From: Streptococcus sp. 2342
GTDB lineage: Bacteria > Bacillota > Bacilli > Lactobacillales > Streptococcaceae
Assembly: GCF_013276795.1 (NCBI RefSeq)
Contig: NZ_VMLR01000002.1
Location: 1-64,000, forward strand
DNA: 64,000 bases
Direction: 5' to 3'
A program made the translations under genes and the position numbers. Positions 57,170 through 64,000 of this stretch are shown piece by piece. Below the pieces are notes generated by a model. That model was not told the DNA's origin. It worked only from the letters and a program-made list of their open reading frames with translations, and ran no database searches. Each line of letters opens with the position of its first letter. The stretch's first letter is position 1.

Positions 57170-59716
57170 TTATGCATTTTCGTATTGAAGAACGACTGCT
57201 TCCACTGCAGCTTTTTCACGGTTAATCAAGTCAACACGCGCTGCAATTTCCTTGATTCCCATACCGATGTTACGGCTAAGAGCAAGGTCAGAAAGTTGTG
57301 GCTCAAAGAATTCCTTGTACTCTGCCAAACGTTGCTGAGTCTTAAATACGTGAGCAGGAAGGATAACAAAGCTATCAAAGCTCATATCTCCTCCAAGAGC
57401 TGCCTTAATCCAAGCCCAGTTTTCACGCGCCCAAGACCAAGCTGTTTCCTGAGTTGCTTGATGACCTAAGAATTGGTAATACCAAGCAGACAAGTCCTGT
57501 GGTTTAACCACAAATTTGTCCTTCCAAGAAGCAATCAAGGTTTGGATATTATCCGCATCTGTACTATAGGCAAGAGCCGCTGCCAACTGACGTTTAAAGA
57601 CCGCATCTGTTGCGTGAGTATAGGTATCAAGATAAAGTGCTAACAAGTCTTTAGTCTCATGATGTTTCATCTCATTGATCAGAACTTGTGAGCGAATAGC
57701 TGCTGGAAGTCCTGCAAGATTCTCCCTGTAAGTCGCTAAGATTTGGCTAGCGACTTGACTAGCTTCTGCATCATTTGAGCGAATCATCATCGAAACAGCC
57801 AACTGACGAACCAATTCATCCTCATCTGATTCGCCATCTTTAGCTTCAAAACCAAGACGGTCATAGTTGTGACGAGCTAATTTAGCAACTAGTGCTTTGA
57901 AGGCTGTTTCAGCTTCTGTTCCTTCATCGATAAAGCGCTCAAGGGCCGAAATCACTTGAGAAACAGCTGAAACAACAAGGTAAGACTCTTCCTTGGCAAG
58001 TTTATCAAGGACTGGGAGCAAGTCTGCATAAGAAATGTGCCCTGCCTCAGCAAGCAAGCGACGTTCTTGAACAATTTGCAGTTTGCTTGTGTTATCAAGT
58101 GTCTCTAGCTCAGCAAGAACAGCATCTAACAAGTCTCCTTGATAGTCAGTAATGTAGTGGGCTGTATTTTCTGTGTTGAGGCGAAGTGCTGTTTTGTTTT
58201 TAGCAAGAAGGGCTGCATAGCCAGGGATTTCGATACTTTCAGTTTCAAGTGTATCAGGCAAGCCTTTCCAGTTGCTGTTTAGTGGCACAACCCAGAGACG
58301 GTTCTTATCTTCGTGCTCACCGATAAAGAATTGTCTTTGTGAAATCTTCAAGACATCATTTTCAACTTTGACAGTGAGAACTGGATAACCAGGTTGTTCC
58401 AACCAAGAATCCATGAAGGCTGCGACATCACGTCCAGACGCTTGACCAAGAGCATCCCAAAGGTCACGACCAATTGTATTGCTGTATTGATGTTTTTCAA
58501 AGTAGGCATGCAAACCTTTGGCAAAATCGGCATCACCTAGCCAACGGCGAAGCATGTGCATAAGACGACTTCCTTTGGCATAGACGATAGCGCCATCAAA
58601 GAGCGTATTGATTTCATCTGGATGTTTAACTTCGACGTGAACAGACTGAACACCATCAGTCGCATCACGTTTCAAGGCAGACGGAACACCACCTGTTTGG
58701 AAATCTTCAAAGATATTCCAGCTTGGCTCAATGGCATCCACACAGACGTACTCCATCATATTAGCAAAGCTTTCATTGAGCCAAAGGTCATCCCACCATT
58801 TCATAGTAACAAGGTTACCAAACCATTGGTGAGCCAATTCATGGGCTACAACAAGGGCAACTTGTTGACGGCTGGCAAAGGTAGAGTTCTCATCCACAAC
58901 CAAGTAAACTTCACGGTAGATCACCAGACCCCAGTTTTCCATAGCTCCAGCCGAGAAGTCAGGAAGGGCGATGTGGAGAGATTGAGGGATTGGGTACCTA
59001 ACTCCATAGTAATCTTCGTAAAACTCGATTGAGCGAACAGCGATATCCAGTGAGAAATCAAGGTTAGATAGTGGGTGGGCTTTCGTTGAGTAAACACCTA
59101 CAAGAGTACCGTTTTTAGTCTTAGCCGTCACACCTTGCAAATCACCCGCAACAAAGGCCAACAAGTAAGAAGACATGCGAGGTGTTGTCTCAAACTTCCA
59201 GATACCTGTTTCCTTACGATTTTCAACATCGATTTCTGGCATATTAGACAAGGCCAATTCACCTTCGGCTTGGTCAAAACGTAGAGAGAGGTCAAAAGTT
59301 GCTTTAGCTTCTGGCTCATCCACACATGGGAAAGCTTCACGCGCAAAATGGCTCTCGAACTGAGTAGACAAGACTTCCTTCTTGACTCCATCAACTGTGT
59401 AGTAAGATGGGTAAACCCCTGTCATGTTGTCTGTAATTTTTCCTGAGAAAGCGATAACCACTTCAACTTGACCTGCTTCCGCAAGTTCAAAATGAAGGGC
59501 TTCATTGTCATGATCAACCGTAAATGGACGAGCTTGACCTGCAACTTCTACAGAAGCGATTTCCAAGTCTTTTTGATGAAGGGAAATACGGTCACTCTGT
59601 GCTTGACCAGTGATGGTCACCTTCCCAGAAAACGTCTTGGTCTCACGACTCAAGTCTAAAAATAAATCATAGTGTTCAGGAACAAATTGCTTAATAAAAT
59701 GTTCAACTGCTTGCAT
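57170..59716 (-). CDS. pepN: Aminopeptidase N (M1 family)
   Basis: Zinc aminopeptidase removing N-terminal residues from peptides, part of peptide nutrition in the cytoplasm. The 848-residue protein has the exopeptidase motif GAMENWG near residue 256, the zinc site VVAHELAHQWFGNLVT near residue 290 with the third ligand Glu in LWLNESFANMMEY, and a C-terminal ERAP1-like helical domain. There is no signal peptide. It is monocistronic, upstream of ciaR on the same strand. Confidence 0.96.
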   Translation of the reverse strand: MQAVEHFIKQFVPEHYDLFLDLSRETKTFSGKVTITGQAQSDRISLHQKDLEIASVEVAGQARPFTVDHDNEALHFELAEAGQVEVVIAFSGKITDNMTGVYPSYYTVDGVKKEVLSTQFESHFAREAFPCVDEPEAKATFDLSLRFDQAEGELALSNMPEIDVENRKETGIWKFETTPRMSSYLLAFVAGDLQGVTAKTKNGTLVGVYSTKAHPLSNLDFSLDIAVRSIEFYEDYYGVRYPIPQSLHIALPDFSAGAMENWGLVIYREVYLVVDENSTFASRQQVALVVAHELAHQWFGNLVTMKWWDDLWLNESFANMMEYVCVDAIEPSWNIFEDFQTGGVPSALKRDATDGVQSVHVEVKHPDEINTLFDGAIVYAKGSRLMHMLRRWLGDADFAKGLHAYFEKHQYSNTIGRDLWDALGQASGRDVAAFMDSWLEQPGYPVLTVKVENDVLKISQRQFFIGEHEDKNRLWVVPLNSNWKGLPDTLETESIEIPGYAALLAKNKTALRLNTENTAHYITDYQGDLLDAVLAELETLDNTSKLQIVQERRLLAEAGHISYADLLPVLDKLAKEESYLVVSAVSQVISALERFIDEGTEAETAFKALVAKLARHNYDRLGFEAKDGESDEDELVRQLAVSMMIRSNDAEASQVASQILATYRENLAGLPAAIRSQVLINEMKHHETKDLLALYLDTYTHATDAVFKRQLAAALAYSTDADNIQTLIASWKDKFVVKPQDLSAWYYQFLGHQATQETAWSWARENWAWIKAALGGDMSFDSFVILPAHVFKTQQRLAEYKEFFEPQLSDLALSRNIGMGIKEIAARVDLINREKAAVEAVVLQYENA

Positions 59717-59838
59717 AGTTTTCTCCTATTCTAAGTTTAAGAGCTGCTGCTCTTCTTCAAACAAACTTATTATAACATGTTTTGCCTAAGAAAAAAGGAT
59801 TGGACAGCGATTTCCAAAACTTTCTTCCTTCTAATAGT

Positions 59839-60279
59839 CTACAGGGGGTAGACCTTGCGAAATTCTTCTAAAACAACCTTGCTTTCAGGTGTAAAAGTCA
59901 GTCCTGCTTCTCTCAACCACTCGGCGAAAAAATCCTCATGAACCTGACGCCAATAGGCTATGGATTTGTCACCTTCCCCTTCTTTGAAGGCATGGTCAGC
60001 TGACACTTGATTGAAAGGCTGAACGGAAACCTTTGTAATTTCAACAATACAGACAGCCTGATTTTGACTGTCTAAAATGACGTCAAAGGTTCCTACTTGC
60101 GGAAGGGGTTCATCTTCTAGTGCGTAGAGGTCATAGGCTGACGCTGTTGCTGTCTTTTCTCCTTTTAAAACCAAATCTGCCAAGAGATCTGCTTCCACTC
60201 CAAAAGCCCAAGCATCGATTTCATCTCCAATCGAAGGATTGATTTTCTTGTAGGCATTCCACATTTCTTGCGGTGTCAT
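59839..60279 (-). CDS. ASCH domain protein
   Basis: A 146-residue ASCH (PUA-like) protein, a fold that binds RNA or modified nucleosides; some relatives hydrolyse N4-acetylcytidine. Markers are MTPQEMWNAYKKINPSIGDE, WAFGVEADLLADLVLKGEKT (conserved Lys in GxKTAT, near residue 40), VILDSQNQAVCIVEITKVSV and DKSIAYWRQVHEDFF. It is the last gene of a six-gene minus-strand operon; its ATG overlaps the stop of the gene before. Confidence 0.82.
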   Translation of the reverse strand: MTPQEMWNAYKKINPSIGDEIDAWAFGVEADLLADLVLKGEKTATASAYDLYALEDEPLPQVGTFDVILDSQNQAVCIVEITKVSVQPFNQVSADHAFKEGEGDKSIAYWRQVHEDFFAEWLREAGLTFTPESKVVLEEFRKVYPL

Positions 60280-61124
60280 AGGTATCTCCTTTGTAATTTT
60301 TTACTTTCTTCTTTTATGTGTTTGAGATGGTCTGGATGGTCAATCTCTAAATTAAAAATATCTGGAATAGAACTGTAATGGAGAATGCATTCGATATCCA
60401 TCTGATTCATTTTTTGTATAAAAGAAGTGTTCAGATAGCCTGCTACAGCAAAATCAATCTTGTTCTTCCTTGCTTTATCCTTCATCTGTCTCAACATATC
60501 TAACATAATTGGATTTTCCATATCATGCCATTGACTGTTTCTCACAGTCGCAAAAACAAAGGAAGTCAAATCATTCATTCCAACTACAATCTTTGAAATG
60601 CCCGTTTCCATTATTCTGTCCAAGTCAAAATAAGCTGACGGTAATTCAATCATCGTGGCAATTTTCCCAGTAAAACCCTGCTGACGCAATACTCTAATAG
60701 CTTCCTTTAACTGGTCGGCATCATTGACAAAAGGAAAAATAAGAGACAGATTGGGATTGGTTTGATAAACATCTGTAACGACATTTGCTTCATCCTGAAA
60801 TTCATCCAAGCACGCCAGTAAACGCCTTGTTCCTCTATAGCCAAACAAGGGATGCCCTTCGTCAAAAAACTCTCTAGTCCCCACTAAACAATTGGCTTCT
60901 GTATTCGTTAATTCAGAAAAACGATACCAGATCTCCTCATCTGAGTACAAGGAGCAGATAGTCTCTAGATAATCTTTTACAAATTGCTGACAACTTGGTA
61001 ATAGGATGTTTTGATTAAGCTCTCTCAACAAGTATTCCCCACGAATCATACAGACGTGGTGCAATAGTTGAGGATAAATTTTTTCAACAATTTGTTCTCC
61101 GCTAAGAGCAAGTTGATTTTTCAT
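60276..61124 (-). CDS. Free-standing PEP-binding TIM-barrel-like protein
   Basis: A 282-residue protein resembling the C-terminal phosphoenolpyruvate-binding barrel of PEP synthase and PTS enzyme I: FGYRGTRRLLACLDEF near residue 95, LSLIFPFVNDADQLKEAIRV near 127, GKIATMIELPSAYFDLD near 155 and VVGMNDLTSFVFATVR near 180. The phosphohistidine swivel domain and ATP-grasp domain of complete enzymes are absent, and no catalytic Cys-His loop is evident. The second ATG (61124) is chosen because GAGGTG is seven bases before it. Function unknown. Confidence 0.6.
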   Translation of the reverse strand: MKNQLALSGEQIVEKIYPQLLHHVCMIRGEYLLRELNQNILLPSCQQFVKDYLETICSLYSDEEIWYRFSELTNTEANCLVGTREFFDEGHPLFGYRGTRRLLACLDEFQDEANVVTDVYQTNPNLSLIFPFVNDADQLKEAIRVLRQQGFTGKIATMIELPSAYFDLDRIMETGISKIVVGMNDLTSFVFATVRNSQWHDMENPIMLDMLRQMKDKARKNKIDFAVAGYLNTSFIQKMNQMDIECILHYSSIPDIFNLEIDHPDHLKHIKEESKKLQRRYL

Positions 61125-61165
61125 AGCCATTCACCTCGTCTTAAAAGATACAATATCATATATAA

Positions 61166-61894
61166 TTATATGAAACTTTTCTCTAGTTCAAAAGCTTCAT
61201 AAGGTTCAGCTAACTCATATCCTAAAAATTCTGCTACTTTTTTGGAAGCCTCGTTATGAGCATCCCAAAGTGGAAACATATCTCTATTTAAACTCTCTAG
61301 AATCATTGCAGCACCAAGCTTTTTAGCAAATCCATTTCCTTGTTCGTTTGGTCTAGTTGCAACTTCCACTTCAACTGCTTCACGGTAAACTAACCCTGAG
61401 GAAATCCCAGCAATCAGTTCATTATTTTTAAGAATCACAAAGCCAAATCCACCTTTTAAAACAAAATCCTGATAGGACTCAAAATCCCCCTGTAAATCCT
61501 GTGACCATTCTTCCGTAGAAAAGCAGTTATAAATATGATTATTAATAGGCACAATATTGTAATCTTCCTCTAAATGAGTAACTAGATCATTTAGAAATTT
61601 AACTTGAAAATTTGCCTTATCTTTAAAAGAATAGCGAGTAAAAGAATTTAGCCCCACTTTTCGATGCAGAAAATCTTGCCAATTAGTATTTTCTGAAATA
61701 ATAATCTTATAATCTAAACCATATTTTCTAACAAAATCTTCCCAAAATCTGGAATCCAAGTCCCCTGCTAGGTATAGAAAATTCCCAACATCATAAAAAC
61801 TTGTTGTCCTATCATTGTTTCGGTAGACAGTTCCAATTTGAGATTTAAGACCATAGAGAACCATATTTTTCTTCCATGTTTTAAATAGTTCCAT
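61166..61894 (-). CDS. GNAT family N-acetyltransferase
   Basis: A 242-residue acetyltransferase-like protein. The C-terminal half carries the GNAT core: FVILKNNELIAGISSGLVYR, EVEVATRPNEQGNGFAKKLG (acetyl-CoA loop, RxxGxGxAxxLG-like, near residue 183) and PLWDAHNEASKKVAEFLGYE. The N-terminal ~120 residues are less conserved. It lies seven bases after the NUDIX gene. The acceptor substrate is unknown. Confidence 0.75.
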   Translation of the reverse strand: MELFKTWKKNMVLYGLKSQIGTVYRNNDRTTSFYDVGNFLYLAGDLDSRFWEDFVRKYGLDYKIIISENTNWQDFLHRKVGLNSFTRYSFKDKANFQVKFLNDLVTHLEEDYNIVPINNHIYNCFSTEEWSQDLQGDFESYQDFVLKGGFGFVILKNNELIAGISSGLVYREAVEVEVATRPNEQGNGFAKKLGAAMILESLNRDMFPLWDAHNEASKKVAEFLGYELAEPYEAFELEKSFI

Positions 61895-61901
61895 TATCCC
61901 C

Positions 61902-62381
61902 CTACTTCACTTTCCAATTCATGTAAGAAGTCTTGTCCAGTTCTGGAAGTCCTAATAATTCAGACTTAACCTTCAAGACTAATGGCGATACATTTTCTTC
62001 TGTAATCTCTTGAATATCCATCCAAATATATCCAAGTGAATCATTCGCACCATCAGACACAGCTTCCGAAGTCGTAACTTGAGGTGCACTCTCATTCATT
62101 TCTACATCATACAAAACCATGACATGGTGAACTATAAAATTTTTTAACTCTTCCCTGACAAAAACATCGTAGATTCGAGGATTGGAGTAACTTTTAACAG
62201 TATATCCCGTCTCTTCCATAACTTCTCTAGTCAGCGTTTCCGTCAGTCCTTCTCCAAGTTGCTGACTGCCTCCAGGTAAATCATACCGATGTTGATAAGG
62301 GCCTCTCGTTTTTTCAATGCAGAGTAACTTCCCATTTTCAAAGCAAACAGCGTAGACTCCAAAGTGTCTTTTAATTTCCAT
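61902..62381 (-). CDS. NUDIX hydrolase
   Basis: A 159-residue NUDIX protein that hydrolyses a nucleoside diphosphate linked to another moiety. The NUDIX box GX5EX7REUXEEXGU is complete: GSQQLGEGLTETLTREVMEE near residues 38-57, followed by TGYTVKSYSNPRIYDVF. It starts MEIKRHFGVYAVCFENGKLL. The substrate cannot be inferred; it is one of six co-directional genes. Confidence 0.88.
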   Translation of the reverse strand: MEIKRHFGVYAVCFENGKLLCIEKTRGPYQHRYDLPGGSQQLGEGLTETLTREVMEETGYTVKSYSNPRIYDVFVREELKNFIVHHVMVLYDVEMNESAPQVTTSEAVSDGANDSLGYIWMDIQEITEENVSPLVLKVKSELLGLPELDKTSYMNWKVK

Positions 62382-62390
62382 CAGATCCTC

Positions 62391-63089
62391 CTACTTCAAA
62401 GACCAGCCACCATCTATTGTCAGAATTTGTCCCTGCATGGCAGATGCCTTTCCACTGGCCAAAAAGAGACTGACTTCTGCCACTTCCTCTGATTCAATCC
62501 AGCGTTTGATTGGCGTTTCACTAGCCACCCAGTCCGCTAAACCACCTGGTTCAAAGTCGGCAGCGGTCATACCCGTCTTGACTGCTCCTGGAGCAATCCC
62601 AAAGACCTGAATCCCAGCTTCTGCATAGTCTATAGCCAACTGCTTTGTAAATCCAGCCAAGGCGTGCTTAGAGGAAGTATAGGCATGACCACCTCCACCA
62701 GCTAGGCTTGAAGCAATGGAGCACATATTGATAATGATTCCCTCTTTATTCTCTAACATTTGTGTCAAATAATACCGAGTCAACTCAACAGGAGTCAGAT
62801 AGTTAATTTCAAAAATTTCTTGAATTTCCTGCGCTGTCTGTTCCAAAAGTGGTTTATAATCGTCCAAAATTCCCGCAGTATTGCACAAAACATCAACCTG
62901 AGGACACCAGTCAAAAATAGGCTCTAAGTCCAAGGTCAAATCTCTCTGTAAAAAATGGAAATCACCCTGTAATAGTGGATTTTCACCTTGGTCCACTCCG
63001 TAGACTTTATAGCCCTCCTCTAAAAAAAGGCGAGCTTGAGCCAATCCGATACCTGAACTTACCCCTGTAATGAGTACACGCCTAGTCAT
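62391..63089 (-). CDS. Short-chain dehydrogenase/reductase
   Basis: A 232-residue classical SDR, probably FabG-like in fold. The cofactor motif is RVLITGVSSGIGLAQ near residues 4-18 (TGxxxGIG), VLCNTAGILDDY gives the NNAG-like position, the catalytic Ser lies in INMCSIASSLAGGGGHAYTS, and Tyr-x-x-x-Lys in YTSSKHALAGF near residue 141. The C-terminal MQGQILTIDGGWSL is standard. The substrate is unknown. Its start overlaps the stop of the DUF2829 gene. Confidence 0.9.
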   Translation of the reverse strand: MTRRVLITGVSSGIGLAQARLFLEEGYKVYGVDQGENPLLQGDFHFLQRDLTLDLEPIFDWCPQVDVLCNTAGILDDYKPLLEQTAQEIQEIFEINYLTPVELTRYYLTQMLENKEGIIINMCSIASSLAGGGGHAYTSSKHALAGFTKQLAIDYAEAGIQVFGIAPGAVKTGMTAADFEPGGLADWVASETPIKRWIESEEVAEVSLFLASGKASAMQGQILTIDGGWSLK

Positions 63090-63318
63090 GCACTTCTACC
63101 CAATCCGTCGCCAAAACATCACAAGGTGTCGGGCTCCACATAGAAAAACCTTCTCCTTCGCCAGAAACGTTGATTAGGAAGTAAGGCGTCACTTCAAGTG
63201 CAACTCCGTTTTGTTCAATAGTGTCAAAAAGTTGGACATAGTTTTCAGCCCCTCCCCAACCAATTCGTACATATTTTTTCTTAGCCTTTAATCCAGGCAG
63301 GATCTCTTCAAATGTCAT
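63082..63318 (-). CDS. DUF2829 (Tad2-like fold) protein
   Basis: A 78-residue DUF2829 protein starting MTFEEILPGLKAKKKYVRIG (AAAGGAG lies six bases upstream; the longer frame from 63348 is rejected). The typical pattern is an N-terminal helix, a KK-x-x-R-x-GW turn, and the ending CDVLATDWVEV. Phage members of this family (Tad2) block Thoeris immunity by sequestering its signalling nucleotide. Here the gene heads a chromosomal operon and the role is unknown. It is followed by an SDR gene with an eight-base overlap. Confidence 0.75.
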   Translation of the reverse strand: MTFEEILPGLKAKKKYVRIGWGGAENYVQLFDTIEQNGVALEVTPYFLINVSGEGEGFSMWSPTPCDVLATDWVEVHD

Positions 63319-63360
63319 GTTTTTCTCCTTTAATTCTACATTCTTCATTTAATTATAACA

Positions 63361-63386
63361 AAAAACCGTTGTGCAACGGCTTTTTG
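63361..63386. terminator. Terminator between the IS630 remnant and the DUF2829 operon
   Basis: AAAAACCGTTG and CAACGGCTTTTT pair with a short loop, with A and T flanks. It would stop minus-strand transcripts coming from the IS630 element before the operon. Confidence 0.75.
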
Positions 63387-63428
63387 AGTCATTTTAAATC
63401 AAAATCAATAAGCATTTTATAATTATAG

Positions 63429-64000
63429 TCATTTAGTTTTAAAAAAGCGTTCCAAACATTCAAAAATATTTGGAACTTCCCTTAATAAATCAGTCACTTT
63501 CTTTTTCAAGATAGCCAAGCTTGCTCAATAGGATTCAAATCTGGTAAATAAGGTGGTAAAGGTAAGAAAAAGTGTTTATCTTGAAGGTAAAGTTCATCCA
63601 AGATATGCTTGAGATGAAAACTAGCATTGTCCATAACAATGACATGAGGTGTCTTCAAAGCAGGCAGGAGTTGCGTTTTAAACCACTCCACAAAGAAATC
63701 GATTGTCATACTTTCCTTGTAAATCATGGGAGCTATAAACTCTCTGTCTACTTGTCCTGCAGCAATTGAAGTCCGCTCAAAACGCCGTCCGCTAATCTTT
63801 TCATAGACTTTCTCCCCTCTAGGAGCCCGTGCATAAGAACGATAGAGGTAGCGGTCGATTTCCGTTTCGTCATTATATACGATTGGTAAATCTTTTAGGC
63901 TATTCAAAATATCAAGAAACTCAGCGACTTTCTCTAGATCTTGTTCCTTAGAGCTAATCGTCTTTTTTAAAGTGACATGAATTGCTTTAAAGCTGTCCAT
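63429..64000 (-). pseudogene. IS630-family transposase, frameshifted, cut by window edge
   Basis: The C-terminal DDE half of an IS630-Spn1-like transposase enters from the right edge: LPIVYNDETEIDRYLYRSYA, HVIVMDNASFHLKHILDELY and PYLPDLNPIEQAW (the final catalytic Glu). After QAW the frame meets a stop at 63506. A one-base shift restores LKKKVTDLLREVPNIFECLE and RFFKTK to a stop at 63429. It is therefore probably inactive unless the element uses a frameshift here. Confidence 0.8.

Overview
The window looks like the chromosome of a Mitis-group streptococcus close to Streptococcus pneumoniae, S. pseudopneumoniae or S. mitis. The signs are BOX repeats, a histidine-triad (Pht) surface protein, CiaRH and VicRKX two-component systems, and remnants of IS200-, IS1381/IS30-, ISL3- and IS630-type elements known from pneumococci. 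The protein sequences are pneumococcus-like, but blocks that I remember as separate in reference pneumococcal genomes sit side by side here, so this is either a rearranged relative or a differently ordered strain. The exact species cannot be settled by eye.

Left part (0-15 kb): FtsK translocase; a fructose PTS operon (fruR-fruK-fruA) whose fruA is frameshifted; tRNA-Ser; an NRAMP manganese transporter; PLP synthase (pdxS-pdxT); NADH oxidase with a cre-like site; then an apbE-reductase-reductase operon whose last product carries two candidate flavinylation motifs in an Ala/Gly/His-rich tail. A 3' scrap of a uracil permease and a MITE-like inverted repeat follow.

Accessory island (17.5-22.7 kb): between ylxM and a DUF1934 gene lies an AT-rich block with a two-gene type IIS-like restriction-modification system (a fused double adenine methylase with an N-terminal HTH, and an AlwI-family endonuclease). 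Directly behind it is a decayed TrlF-like ATPase gene. This is the clearest horizontally acquired defence locus in the window.

Middle (23-47 kb): mostly housekeeping genes. They include an HD hydrolase, a Cof phosphatase, tRNA-Arg, L19, a CrcB pair, chorismate mutase, flavodoxin, a c-di-AMP pathway phosphodiesterase, L31, EbfC, vicRKX, mutY, HU, DegV, a YitT protein, RibF, and the PyrR-attenuated pyrR-pyrB-carA-carB operon with an odd repeat-bearing spacer before carB. MutY and Nth both lack cysteines of the usual [4Fe-4S] cluster.

Right part (46.8-64 kb): a small helical protein of possible immunity type; an ABC-F gene behind a promoter, a three-codon leader ORF and an intrinsic terminator (likely drug-sensing attenuation), with an ISL3 element inserted into its own 3' terminator; a mosaic 1175-residue Pht protein with AdcR-like sites; an IS200 remnant; ciaRH; pepN; and a six-gene operon (DUF2829/Tad2-like, SDR, NUDIX, GNAT, PEP-binding-like, ASCH). 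The window ends inside a frameshifted IS630-type transposase. No CRISPR array, rRNA or prophage was seen.
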